From contig JADJYG010000015.1 in the NCBI GenBank assembly GCA_016719895.1, forward strand, positions 1 through 64,000: a DNA stretch of 64,000 nt, given 5' to 3'. This stretch comes from Saprospirales bacterium. GTDB taxonomy: Bacteria; Bacteroidota; Bacteroidia; Chitinophagales; Saprospiraceae. A program made the translations under genes and the position numbers. Below the pieces are notes generated by a model. The model worked only from the letters and a program-made list of their open reading frames with translations. It was not told where the DNA came from and did not search any database. The number at the start of each line of letters is the position of its first letter. Position 1 is the first letter of the stretch. This document shows positions 25,353 to 33,124 of this stretch, piece after piece.

Positions 25353-26114
25353 ATGATAAAACTCTCTGCCGTCATCATCACGTACAACGAGGAACGCAAT
25401 ATCGGGCGGTGCCTCGATTCGCTGAGCGGTGTGGCCGATGAGGTACTCGTGGTGGATTCGTTTTCAACAGACCAAACGGCAGCCATTTGCCGGGAGAAAG
25501 GCGCCCGGTTTCTTCAGCATGCTTTCGAAGGCCATATTGAGCAAAAAAATTTTGCGCTCGAACAAGCCTGCTACACTTGGGTACTTTCGCTCGATGCCGA
25601 CGAAGCTTTGAGCGACCCGCTGCGGGAATCCATCCGGACCGTGAAGGCCGGTTGGCGCTTCGATGGATATCGCATGAACAGGCGCACCAATTACTGCGGA
25701 CAGTGGATCAACCACAGCGGCTGGTATCCCGACCGGAAACTTCGCCTGTTCGACCGGCGCCTGGGCCGCTGGGGAGGTACAAATCCGCACGACCGGGTAG
25801 AAATGCAACCCGGCTGCTCTACGGCCTTACTCGCCGGCGACCTGTTGCATTACAGCTACTACTCGGTGGACGAACACTATAGCCGCGCCCGCAAATATGC
25901 CGGTATAGCGGCCCGGGCCATGCACTCCAAAGGCAAGAAAGCATTCTGGTGGAACCTTTTCCTCAACCCGTTGGCTAAATTTGTCCGGAATTACGCGTTT
26001 CGCCGGGGCTTTCTCGATGGCCAGGCAGGCTGGACGATCTGCCGCATTACAGCGCTCGAAACCTACTGGAAATACCGCGCCTTGAGGCAGTTGGAGGCAA
26101 GCGATAATTTTTGA
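25353..26114 (+). CDS. Family 2 glycosyltransferase, WaaE/KdtX-like
   Basis: 253 aa. A GT-A fold glycosyltransferase of the type that decorates the lipopolysaccharide inner core. Seen: the N-terminal LSAVIITYNEERNIGRCL, the nucleotide-sugar region DEVLVVDSFSTDQT, the metal-binding LSLDADEAL (DxD-type), and GWYPDRKLRLFDRRLGRWGG, which is typical of this subgroup. The C-terminus is basic and amphipathic, as in membrane-associated members. It is convergent with hisS, whose stop is 13 bases away. Confidence 0.92.
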   Translation: MIKLSAVIITYNEERNIGRCLDSLSGVADEVLVVDSFSTDQTAAICREKGARFLQHAFEGHIEQKNFALEQACYTWVLSLDADEALSDPLRESIRTVKAGWRFDGYRMNRRTNYCGQWINHSGWYPDRKLRLFDRRLGRWGGTNPHDRVEMQPGCSTALLAGDLLHYSYYSVDEHYSRARKYAGIAARAMHSKGKKAFWWNLFLNPLAKFVRNYAFRRGFLDGQAGWTICRITALETYWKYRALRQLEASDNF

Positions 26115-26127
26115 CGCCGGAGGCAGT

Positions 26128-27474
26128 TTACGCTCCCAGGGTTGTCATCAATTCTTCCAAAGCCATGGTGCGTTGTTCGCCGCTCTGTTGGTTTTTCACC
26201 GCGATGGTCTTGTTTTGCATTTCCGTCTCGCCGGCGATAGCCACCAGCGGGATATTCAATTTGGCGGCGTATTCAAATTGTTTTTTCAATTTCCCCGGTT
26301 CCGGATACAACTCGGCCGGAATGCCGGCGGCCCGCACCCGGCTGACGCACTCGAAGGCATACGCGTGTGTGGCATCGTCCAATGCAACAAAGAGCACCGG
26401 CACGCTTGTCGTGAGGGATTTGGGAAAGCAGGCCAGCGCCTCGAGAACGTCGTAAATCCGGTCGGCGCCAAAGGAAATACCCACCCCCGACAGGCCGGGC
26501 ATACCGAATACGCCGGTGAGGTCGGCATACCGGCCGCCTCCGCCGATGCTGCCCATCGAAACACCCTTCGCGACAACTTCGAAAATACAGCCGGTATAGT
26601 AACTCAACCCGCGTGCCAGCGTTATATCGAAAACCAGATCGTTTTGCAGCGGTAGTTTTTCCAGGAAACGAAAAACGCGATCCAGCTCCTCCAGCCCTTT
26701 CAGCCCGGTTTCACTGGCGGCGAATACCGGGCGCAGAGCATTGATGCTTGGCGCTGACAGAATTTTTTCGAGCAATTCAGTGGCAGCAGCTGGTATACCC
26801 CGGTCGGTCAATTCCCGTCGGACACCATCCATACCGATCTTATCCAACTTGTCGATAGCCACGGTCATGTCTGTAAACCGGTCGGTAATACCGGCCGCTT
26901 CCGCAATGCCAAAAAGCGCCTTGCGGTTGTTTATTTTGATCTGTACCGGGATATGGAGTTTGGCGAAGGCTTCGTCGTAAATCTGTACCAGTTCGGCTTC
27001 GTACTGCAAGCTTTCGGAGCCGATTACATCTGCGTCGCATTGGTAAAATTCGCGATATCGGCCCTTTTGCGGCCGGTCGGCGCGCCAAACAGGCTGAATT
27101 TGGTAGCGTTTAAACGGGAAGGTCAACGCATGGCGGTTCATGACGACGAAGCGGGCAAACGGCACGGTAAGGTCGTAGCGCAAGCCGCGTTTGGATATCT
27201 CCGGAACAAGCCGTGCGGAGTTTTTCGTGGTCAGGATATCCGGGTCTGCATTTTTCAAAAAATCGCCGTTGTTCAGTATTTTAAATAACAACTGGTCGCC
27301 CTCCTCGCCGTACTTTCCGGTCAGGGTGCTCAGGTTTTCCATGGCCGGCGTTTCCAGCGGCTGAAAACCGTATTTGATAAATACCGTGCGCACCGTTTCA
27401 AAAATATAAGCGCGCCGGCGGGATTGTTCGGGGCCGAAATCGCGGGTGCCTTCGGGTAAACCGGGTTTTTGCAT
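26128..27474 (-). CDS. hisS: Histidyl-tRNA synthetase
   Basis: 448 aa. Class II synthetase charging tRNA-His. Seen: motif 1 region IFETVRTVFIKYGFQPLETP, motif 2 LTVPFARFVVMN, the family motifs GLSYYTGCIFEV (HisA) and GGGGRYADLTG, motif 3 GVGISFGADRIYDVL and a C-terminal anticodon-binding domain from about residue 345. Start MQKPGLPEGTRDF is typical. The following minus-strand reading frames are antisense shadows. Confidence 0.97.
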   Translation of the reverse strand: MQKPGLPEGTRDFGPEQSRRRAYIFETVRTVFIKYGFQPLETPAMENLSTLTGKYGEEGDQLLFKILNNGDFLKNADPDILTTKNSARLVPEISKRGLRYDLTVPFARFVVMNRHALTFPFKRYQIQPVWRADRPQKGRYREFYQCDADVIGSESLQYEAELVQIYDEAFAKLHIPVQIKINNRKALFGIAEAAGITDRFTDMTVAIDKLDKIGMDGVRRELTDRGIPAAATELLEKILSAPSINALRPVFAASETGLKGLEELDRVFRFLEKLPLQNDLVFDITLARGLSYYTGCIFEVVAKGVSMGSIGGGGRYADLTGVFGMPGLSGVGISFGADRIYDVLEALACFPKSLTTSVPVLFVALDDATHAYAFECVSRVRAAGIPAELYPEPGKLKKQFEYAAKLNIPLVAIAGETEMQNKTIAVKNQQSGEQRTMALEELMTTLGA

Positions 27475-27512
27475 AACAAGTAGGTGTGTGGGTTGGATTT
27501 AGCTTTGCCGAC

Positions 27513-27965
27513 TTACGGCAATCTTCCGAATAACAATCCTTTTTGCGCCAGGGTTCCCACAATGATCAAGAGTGCGATGGTAGTATAAACGGCCAGTATT
27601 TTGTGTTTCCGCTCTGGCGATTGGGCCTTTTTTGAAATGAAGCGACCTGCATGGATCAACCCTATGGCAAGGAGCATGGCGGCAATGTGTTCTACGGCGA
27701 AATACCGTAGCATCGGATCCTTCATTGCTGCGCCGAAATTGGCAAAGGCGGTCTGGGTCCAGGTGCTTAAAAAGGCATACAATACCAGGCCCGCCAACAG
27801 CTGAACGTCGGAGAGTATCATCAGCACCAGGGAGGCCTTGTCGTCGATGTTTTCAAATGGCTTGCGGCCCAGCCACCCGCTGTAGGCGCGAAACAGTAAA
27901 AAAACAAGGGCTGCCAGAACAAAAAAGCGATTGTAGGAATGAAATGTAATCAAAAACGTATCCAT
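27513..27965 (-). CDS. Four-helix membrane protein of unknown function
   Basis: 150 aa. Seen: four hydrophobic segments (about residues 10-28, 45-66, 85-105 and 122-142), with a histidine in helix 1 (FHSYNRFFVL) and two in helix 3 (VEHIAAMLLAIGLIHAGR), a pattern like small haem-binding cytochrome b561-type proteins. The haem link is an inference. An exact TACCTTTG box lies upstream. The gene is monocistronic; hisS follows 39 bases later. Confidence 0.78.
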   Translation of the reverse strand: MDTFLITFHSYNRFFVLAALVFLLFRAYSGWLGRKPFENIDDKASLVLMILSDVQLLAGLVLYAFLSTWTQTAFANFGAAMKDPMLRYFAVEHIAAMLLAIGLIHAGRFISKKAQSPERKHKILAVYTTIALLIIVGTLAQKGLLFGRLP

Positions 27966-28008
27966 GGCGGATCGATAGTTAAAAATGAAAAGGAGCAGTT
28001 TCCGGTAG

Positions 28009-28016
28009 CAAAGGTA
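28009..28016 (-). promoter_or_regulatory. -7 box for the four-helix membrane protein
   Basis: TACCTTTG on the minus strand (CAAAGGTA on plus), an exact match to TAnnTTTG, 44 bases before the start codon. No clear -33 TTG at the expected distance. Confidence 0.4.
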
Positions 28017-28099
28017 GAGTTTCCCGTTCAGTTGGCGCGAGCCGGGGCAAATGTTAAAATAAATTCATCTGATGTGTGACCGGGTACTGCCGGCGGCGT

Positions 28100-28217
28100 A
28101 TAAAAGAAGTCTCTCAAACCGATAAAATATATTAAAGACTAATCACAGTAGGAAGATTGTTTTCATTTGGTTTTTTGGGGTTTTGCCGCTGGACGCAACG
28201 TCCGGCGGTTTTTTTTT
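28100..28217 (+). ncRNA. Candidate small RNA ending in a strong terminator
   Basis: No plus-strand gene precedes the terminator at 28186-28217; the nearest neighbours are on the minus strand. A short plus-strand transcript is therefore implied. The 5' end is unknown and the start given is a guess. The sequence before the terminator is AT-rich without a recognised RNA family. Confidence 0.25.
28186..28217 (+). terminator. Strong Rho-independent terminator (plus strand)
   Basis: Ten-bp stem CCGCTGGACG / CGTCCGGCGG with a CAA loop (one T-G wobble), followed by nine T. On the minus strand no T-run follows, so it does not serve dtd well. Confidence 0.8.
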
Positions 28218-28219
28218 GA

Positions 28220-28245
28220 CTCCGGCAGAAAATACCCAACATGCT
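28220..28245. repeat. Second copy of the 26-bp end of the 17.5-kb element
   Basis: Identical to 17618-17643 except one base (C to A at position 15). Read on the minus strand it begins immediately after the dtd stop codon, as the left end at 17485 begins right after the stop of the gene at 16754. This makes a repeated 3'-UTR element possible. Confidence 0.75.
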
Positions 28246-28697
28246 TATTCCTTCACCCGGCTGTCTATCCAAATCGTGACGGGGCCGTCGTTTACCAGGG
28301 CTACCTTCATATCCGCGCCAAATTCACCGGTGCGTACTGGACGCCCCGATTCCCGTGCGAGTATCTGTACAAATGATTCGTATAACGGAATGGCTGTTTC
28401 CGGGCGGGCAGCCCGTATAAATGACGGCCGGTTGCCTTTTTTGGTGCTGGCATGGAGGGTGAACTGGCTGACTACGAGAAATTCGCCGCCGATATCCTGT
28501 ACCGAGCGGTTCATCAGACCGGCGTCATCAGAAAATATCCGCAGGGCTGCAATTTTTTTGCACAGCCATTCAATGTCCTCCAGGCCGTCATCGTGCCCGA
28601 TACCCAGCAAGATCAAAAATCCGGGGCCTATGGCCGATATTTTCATATCATTTACAGCAACCGACGCTTGGGAGACTCGTTGAATCAGAACGCGCAT
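28245..28697 (-). CDS. dtd: D-aminoacyl-tRNA deacylase
   Basis: 150 aa from ATG (MRVLIQRVSQAS). It removes D-amino acids wrongly attached to tRNA. Seen: the N-terminal strand RVLIQRVSQASVAV, the catalytic-pocket motif SQFTLHASTKKGNRPSF and the Gly-cis-Pro motif NDGPVTIWIDS at the C-terminus. A longer frame would translate the upstream octamer repeats (NQRINKSTNQQINKS) and was rejected. Divergent from the carboxymuconolactone decarboxylase-like gene, with mirror-image leader repeats. Confidence 0.95.
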   Translation of the reverse strand: MRVLIQRVSQASVAVNDMKISAIGPGFLILLGIGHDDGLEDIEWLCKKIAALRIFSDDAGLMNRSVQDIGGEFLVVSQFTLHASTKKGNRPSFIRAARPETAIPLYESFVQILARESGRPVRTGEFGADMKVALVNDGPVTIWIDSRVKE

Positions 28698-28704
28698 GAT
28701 TGAT

Positions 28705-28886
28705 TTGTTGATTTGTTGATTTGTTGATTTGTTGATGCGTTGATTTGACCGCACCTTCCATACGATTGGGGTATTTGTAGATTTGCGTGTGGCCTTAATG
28801 TAAAGGGAGTTGTCATTTAATGAAATTTATCCTCTGACCGCCTCAAATCAACGCATCAACAAATCAACAAATCAACAAATCAACAA
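28705..28886. repeat. Mirror-image arrays of an 8-bp repeat in two divergent leaders
   Basis: Arms 28705-28748 and 28843-28886 are exact 44-bp inverted copies, each made of three to four CAACAAAT-type octamers and ending in a variant unit with GCGTTGAT. The 94-bp spacer holds the presumed divergent promoters. Each array lies directly before a start codon: dtd on the left, the CMD gene on the right. Confidence 0.9.
28778..28785 (+). promoter_or_regulatory. Possible -7 box in the spacer between the inverted arrays
   Basis: TAGATTTG matches TAnnTTTG exactly and points toward the CMD gene, but no TTG is found at the normal distance. If used, the leader would contain the full right-hand repeat array. 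Confidence 0.3.
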
Positions 28887-28887
28887 T

Positions 28888-29238
28888 ATGATCAAAGAAT
28901 TCAACGAATACCGCGAACGGATGAACGAGCGCATTCTCGCGCACGACAACAAGGTGATCAAGCGCTTCTGGAGCCTGGATAACCAAACCTACCAGGAAGG
29001 AGCCCTCGACACCCGGACAAAAGAGATGCTTGGCCTCGTGGCTTCCATGGTGCTGCGTTGTGATGATTGCATCAAGTACCACCTTGGCAAATGTCATGAA
29101 CTTGGGGTAAGCACCGACCAAATTTTCGAGATTTTTGCCGTAGCCAATATGGTCGGCGGATCTATTTGTATCCCACATACCCGCCGGGCTGTTGAGTACT
29201 GGGAGGCGTTGGTGGAAGTGGAGGAACAAACAGATTAG
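28888..29238 (+). CDS. Carboxymuconolactone decarboxylase-like (AhpD-type) protein
   Basis: 116 aa from ATG (MIKEFNEYRERMN). Seen: a CMD fold with the CDDC redox pair and following histidine (RCDDCIKYHLGKCHELG), as in AhpD-like alkylhydroperoxidase proteins; then VANMVGGSICIPHTRRAVEYW. A peroxidase or thiol-redox role is inferred from the CxxC-H arrangement; the substrate is unknown. The start is placed immediately after the octamer array; the longer frame reads through the repeat. Confidence 0.9.
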   Translation: MIKEFNEYRERMNERILAHDNKVIKRFWSLDNQTYQEGALDTRTKEMLGLVASMVLRCDDCIKYHLGKCHELGVSTDQIFEIFAVANMVGGSICIPHTRRAVEYWEALVEVEEQTD

Positions 29239-29246
29239 ACGCCCCT

Positions 29247-29972
29247 CTAATTCTCGTAAACGACCTTGCGCAGCAAACGCAGGCCCAGGCTGAGCTCGAT
29301 CGTGACATTGCGAATCCGGCGCTCCTGAATCGTAGTATTTTGCCCCGGGTTAAACGGGTCAATCACGTTTGGAATCGCAGGCTGGTTGTATTGGTACAGG
29401 AAGTCAGGGTGAACCGATAGCATGAGTTGGCCGCCGATGAGATCGCTGAAGGGCAGTTCGATACCGCCGCCCAGGGAAACTCCCGCGATCCAACGGTTCA
29501 TAAAACCGACTTGCGGATAGTACAGTGGGGCATACGGGTTGCTGAGGCCGAGCGCATCGATATTGGTGCTCAGGGTATAATCCCCCCGGACGCCCCCGTA
29601 ATAGAAATACCGGCTGCGTTCGCCCAGCGGGAATTTTTGCTTGCCGCCCAGAATAAGTGAAATATTGTGAAACTGAAACTCTTCTGAAAACTGATCAATA
29701 CCGCCGCCCTGAAAGAAAAAACGAAAACGGGTAGCGCTGCCCCGCACATGGTACCCCAACTGGGCAAAAATGGAGGCATTGTCGTTATCGTTGTTGACCG
29801 ATTCGATAGATAATGCCGCATGGTATTTGTACAGCGGTTGCCGGTCGAAGGAATTATCCCATTTTTGAAATCCGATACTCAGGCCTCCCTGAAAGACAAA
29901 CGCGGTCGATTGCGCCTGCACTTGTCCAAAAATAACTGTGAGCAACAGAATACCGCCTATAATTCGCATCAT
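29247..29972 (-). CDS. Outer-membrane barrel protein of unknown function
   Basis: 241 aa. Seen: signal peptide MMRIIGGILLLTVIFGQVQAQ, followed by alternating strands (AFVFQGGLSIGFQKW, SIFAQLGYHVRGSATRF, IAGVSLGGGIELPFSDL, VTIELSLGLRLLRKV), suggesting an 8-10-stranded barrel of the PorT or outer-membrane-protein-beta-barrel type. No specific role. Convergent with the CMD gene (eight bases apart) and divergent from the M3 peptidase. Confidence 0.75.
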   Translation of the reverse strand: MMRIIGGILLLTVIFGQVQAQSTAFVFQGGLSIGFQKWDNSFDRQPLYKYHAALSIESVNNDNDNASIFAQLGYHVRGSATRFRFFFQGGGIDQFSEEFQFHNISLILGGKQKFPLGERSRYFYYGGVRGDYTLSTNIDALGLSNPYAPLYYPQVGFMNRWIAGVSLGGGIELPFSDLIGGQLMLSVHPDFLYQYNQPAIPNVIDPFNPGQNTTIQERRIRNVTIELSLGLRLLRKVVYEN

Positions 29973-30071
29973 CTCTGTTTTTTAGGGCGCAAAGTACAAA
30001 ACCGCCGCTGGTGTGCGCAACCGGATGTTATGGTTTCTGCGCTAAAAATGGATTAACGACAAGAAGGTCTA

Positions 30072-30079
30072 TACCTTTG
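30072..30079 (+). promoter_or_regulatory. -7 box for the M3 peptidase gene
   Basis: TACCTTTG, an exact TAnnTTTG match, 37 bases before the start codon. No clear -33 element. Confidence 0.4.
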
Positions 30080-30116
30080 CAGTCTGAGTTTGCCCATCCA
30101 ACCTTAATAATTCGCT

Positions 30117-31175
30117 ATGACAGCTACCCTCGCATCTACGGATACATTTGAGTCCTTTCCTTATACGCGCCCTAATCTGGCAGCTTTTACGCAAGCCTTC
30201 GAAGAGCAGTTGGGGTTGTTCGAAGCGGCTACATCGGCGGCAGCTCAAGTTGACTATCTGGGCGAGCTGAACCGGATGCGTGAAGCATTCGCTACGATGT
30301 ACAACCTTTGTTTCATCCGGCATACAGTTGATACTGCAGATCCGTTTTACGAACAAGAAAACACATACTTCGACGAAAATCTTCCCGCCTATGAAGCGCT
30401 GAACGACCGGTTTTACCGGGTATTACTGGGCTCTCCGTTTCAGGCTGATCTGGAAAAAAGATATGGCTCGCACCTCTTTGTTTTGGCCGAGCTGGCGCTG
30501 AAAACATTCCGCCCGGAAATTCAAAAAGACTTGCAGGAAGAAAATGCGTTGAGTACCGAATACACCAAACTCAAAGCAAAATCGCAAATTGAATTTGACG
30601 GCAAATCCTATAACCTGAGCAGCTTTACTCCGGTCGAACAATCGGATGACCGTTCGGTCCGGCGCAGGGCTGCCACCGCGAAATGGGCCCTTTATGAAAA
30701 AAATGCCGCTAGCGTAGAACCCTTGTTCGATCAAATGGTACGCTCAAGGCACCGGATGGCCCGGGCCCTGGGATACGACAATTTCGTGGCCGTCGGGTAT
30801 GCGCGTATGCGCCGTTCGGATTATACGCCGCAGATGGTAGCCAACTTTCGTAAACAGGTGCGCGAGCGCATCGTGCCGCTCACCCTGGAACTCTACGAAC
30901 GGCAACGCCGCCGCCTCGGCTTGGACCGTCTTAAGTATTATGACGAAGACTACAAATTTCCAAGCGGAAACCCCAAGCCCATAGGCACGCCCGATGCAAT
31001 AGTAGAGCACGCCTCCCTTTTTCCGGCGCCTGCTCGATGCACGGCTGATGGATTTGGTGAACCACGACGGCAAGGCCACCGGCGGCTATTGTACGTATAT
31101 GCCGCTCTTTCAGGCGCCGTTTATTTTTTCCAACTTCAACGGAACCAGCGGCGATATCGACGTGCTTACCCATGA
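30117..31175 (+). CDS. M3-family oligoendopeptidase, N-terminal part (frame broken near 31010)
   Basis: About 300 residues match the N-terminal helical part of M3 oligoendopeptidases of the PepF type. Seen: SLRMREAF-like helices (NRMREAFATMYNLCFIRHTV), RRRAATAKWALYEKN, ALGYDNFVAVGYARMRRSDY and YKFPSGNPKPIGTPDAIVEHA. After that the frame turns to non-homologous residues. The domain resumes in another frame as FFRRLLDARLMDLVNH. Comparison with the family pattern suggests about a dozen residues are also missing at the junction, so this looks like a real deletion rather than a one-base error (inference). The catalytic site is in the second part. Confidence 0.8.
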   Translation: MTATLASTDTFESFPYTRPNLAAFTQAFEEQLGLFEAATSAAAQVDYLGELNRMREAFATMYNLCFIRHTVDTADPFYEQENTYFDENLPAYEALNDRFYRVLLGSPFQADLEKRYGSHLFVLAELALKTFRPEIQKDLQEENALSTEYTKLKAKSQIEFDGKSYNLSSFTPVEQSDDRSVRRRAATAKWALYEKNAASVEPLFDQMVRSRHRMARALGYDNFVAVGYARMRRSDYTPQMVANFRKQVRERIVPLTLELYERQRRRLGLDRLKYYDEDYKFPSGNPKPIGTPDAIVEHASLFPAPARCTADGFGEPRRQGHRRLLYVYAALSGAVYFFQLQRNQRRYRRAYP

Positions 31176-31800
31176 AGCAGGACATGCTTTCCAGGTATGG
31201 AACAGCCGGCATTTTGAATTCGATGAATATCACTGGCCCACCAGCGACGCCGCCGAAATACACTCTATGAGCATGGAGTTTTTCACCTGGCCCTGGATGC
31301 ACTTGTTCTTCGGTGCCGATACGTCGAAGTATCAGTTTATGCACCTGAGCAACGCCCTTTTGTTTTTGCCTTATGGCGTGGCCGTTGATGAATTTCAGCA
31401 TATCATATATGAAAACCCCGATATGACGCCGGCCGAACGCAATGCCGCCTGGCGCGGGCTGGAAAAAATTTATCTTCCACACCGCGATTATTCCGGCAAC
31501 ACGTTCCTGGAGAATGGCGGGTTCTGGCAAAAGCAAAACCACATCTTCAATTCGCCGTTTTATTATATCGATTATACGCTGGCACAAATCTGCGCGTTCC
31601 AGTTTTGGAAAAAAGATATCGAGGATCACAAAGCGGCCTGGGGCGATTACCTGCGCCTGTGCAAGGCGGGCGGCAGCCAGTCGTTCCTCGATTTGGTTCG
31701 CCTCGCCAATTTGCGCTCGCCGTTTGAAGACGGGTGCGTGGATTCTGTGGTTGGTGAAATCAGAAGTTATCTGGACAACGTGGACGATTCCAATTTTTAA
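31048..31800 (+). CDS. M3-family oligoendopeptidase, C-terminal catalytic part
   Basis: 250-residue catalytic half of the disrupted peptidase. Seen: the zinc motif HEAGHAFQ (HExxH) in DIDVLTHEAGHAFQVW, the M3 substrate region GGYCTYMPLFQAPFIFSNF, the third zinc ligand region AAEIHSMSMEFF, and HIFNSPFYYIDYTLAQICA. It would hydrolyse short peptides in the cytoplasm if the two halves were joined. The ATG used is internal in the intact family. It is followed immediately by the DUF4159 gene (stop and start adjoin). Confidence 0.82.
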   Translation: MDLVNHDGKATGGYCTYMPLFQAPFIFSNFNGTSGDIDVLTHEAGHAFQVWNSRHFEFDEYHWPTSDAAEIHSMSMEFFTWPWMHLFFGADTSKYQFMHLSNALLFLPYGVAVDEFQHIIYENPDMTPAERNAAWRGLEKIYLPHRDYSGNTFLENGGFWQKQNHIFNSPFYYIDYTLAQICAFQFWKKDIEDHKAAWGDYLRLCKAGGSQSFLDLVRLANLRSPFEDGCVDSVVGEIRSYLDNVDDSNF

Positions 31801-32457
31801 ATGATGCTCCGTACGGTATTTCTTTTTTGCTGCCTTTTTGGCCATGCTGCATTCAACCTTCAACCGCCTACACTTCAACTGGCGCTGCTGAAATATTCCG
31901 GCGGGGGAGACTGGTACAACGATGTTAATTCGCTGAAGAACCTGGCGCAGTTTTGCAACCAGAATCTGCGCACAAACTTCGACCTGGAATACGCCACCGT
32001 CGAACCCGGTAGCGCAGAAATCTTCAACTATCCTATCGTATATGCCACCGGGCACGGCAATATGCTGTTTAGCGACCTGGAAGCCCGCAACCTGCGCGCC
32101 TACCTCGAAGGCGGCGGCTTTCTTATCCTGAACGACGATTTTGGCCTCGACCCCTTCGTACGGCCGTCGATGAAAAAGGTGTTCCCCGAACTCGAGTTCG
32201 TCGAACTACCCTTTAGCCACCCCCTTTACCACCAAAAGTACGAATTTCGCAACGGGTTGCCAAAAATACACGAACACGACGGCAAGCCGCCACAGGGCTT
32301 TGGGCTGATCTGGCAAGGCCGCCTGGTTTGTTTTTATAATTTTGAAACGGACCTCGGCGATGGCTGGGACGACGTACACAACGACCCGCCCGATATCCGC
32401 ACCAAAGCATTGCAAATGGGGGCGAATATCGTTCAATATGTTTTCAGCGGCGCATAA
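31801..32457 (+). CDS. DUF4159 domain protein
   Basis: 218 aa. Seen: a signal peptide (FLFCCLFGHAAFN) and the DUF4159 pattern: LALLKYSGGGDWYND, PIVYATGHGNMLFSD, LRAYLEGGGFLILNDDFGLD and the C-terminal RTKALQMGANIVQYVF. The fold resembles class I glutamine amidotransferase-like domains and is common in gliding or biofilm gene sets in Bacteroidota, but the role is not established. It starts immediately after the M3 gene, so it is co-transcribed. Confidence 0.9.
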   Translation: MMLRTVFLFCCLFGHAAFNLQPPTLQLALLKYSGGGDWYNDVNSLKNLAQFCNQNLRTNFDLEYATVEPGSAEIFNYPIVYATGHGNMLFSDLEARNLRAYLEGGGFLILNDDFGLDPFVRPSMKKVFPELEFVELPFSHPLYHQKYEFRNGLPKIHEHDGKPPQGFGLIWQGRLVCFYNFETDLGDGWDDVHNDPPDIRTKALQMGANIVQYVFSGA

Positions 32458-32460
32458 ACG

Positions 32461-33093
32461 CTATTTTCGCCCAAAATCGGCCGGTATTTCGCCCCACTCT
32501 TCCGTTTGCCATTTCAAAATAGGATTGGTTGCGTTGTTGGTGGCCAGCCATTTTTCTGCCCGGTCAATTAATGCAAAGATTGGATCGTTTTGTCCGCTGC
32601 GCCCGAGCTTGGTCCGGCATTGCCGGCCTTTTACCCAAAGTTGGGCATTGCGTGAATCAGAATAAATCGGAATGTTCGGCCGGTTTTGCTGTTTGAGCCA
32701 GGCCAGGGCATGTACCAGGGCCAGGAATTCGCCAATGTTGTTGGTACCGCCGGGCAATGGACCGATTCGGAAAATCTCCTGCCCGGTGCGGGTGTGCACA
32801 CCGCGGTATTCCATATCGCCGGGGTTACCGCTGCATGCTGCGTCCACTGCCAGGCTGTCGAGCTGGACGCCTAGCCGCTCCAGCTCTTCCAGCGTTTTTT
32901 TTACTGGCCTGGTTTCTTTTCCCGCATAAGCCCAATAGGAACCCTTAAAGGCTTTCTCAGCCGCCTCTTTCGAAGCAAAACTTTTATATTTCGCCTTGGG
33001 GTAGCCCTCTATTTGCCGTTTGGCGGCCCCCCAATCGGAATATACCCCAGGTTGATGCCCTTCCCATACGACATAATATTTTTGTTTTGCCAC
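32461..33093 (-). CDS. rnhA: Ribonuclease HI with N-terminal viroplasmin domain
   Basis: 210 aa from a GTG start giving MAKQKYYVVWEGHQPG, the usual beginning of this subtype. It cuts the RNA strand of RNA-DNA hybrids. Seen: viroplasmin/caulimovirus domain (residues 1-50, GVYSDWGAAKRQIEGYPKAK), then RNase H catalytic residues D in AVDAACSGNPG, E in NNIGEFLALVHAL and D in IYSDSRNAQLWV. A longer in-frame extension upstream has no homology and overlaps the next gene. Convergent with the DUF4159 gene, three bases apart. Confidence 0.92.
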   Translation of the reverse strand: MAKQKYYVVWEGHQPGVYSDWGAAKRQIEGYPKAKYKSFASKEAAEKAFKGSYWAYAGKETRPVKKTLEELERLGVQLDSLAVDAACSGNPGDMEYRGVHTRTGQEIFRIGPLPGGTNNIGEFLALVHALAWLKQQNRPNIPIYSDSRNAQLWVKGRQCRTKLGRSGQNDPIFALIDRAEKWLATNNATNPILKWQTEEWGEIPADFGRK

Positions 33094-33124
33094 AGCAAAT
33101 GAATGCGAATGCCGGAAAGAGAAT

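Noticed and set aside
26173..26655. Plus-strand open frames opposite hisS
   Set aside because: Antisense shadows of a well-supported synthetase gene; no homology or start context.
32189..32202. 14-bp palindrome around CTCGAG in the DUF4159 gene
   Set aside because: Short, and explained by codons for a conserved-looking ELEF stretch; it may simply be one of several XhoI-type sites.
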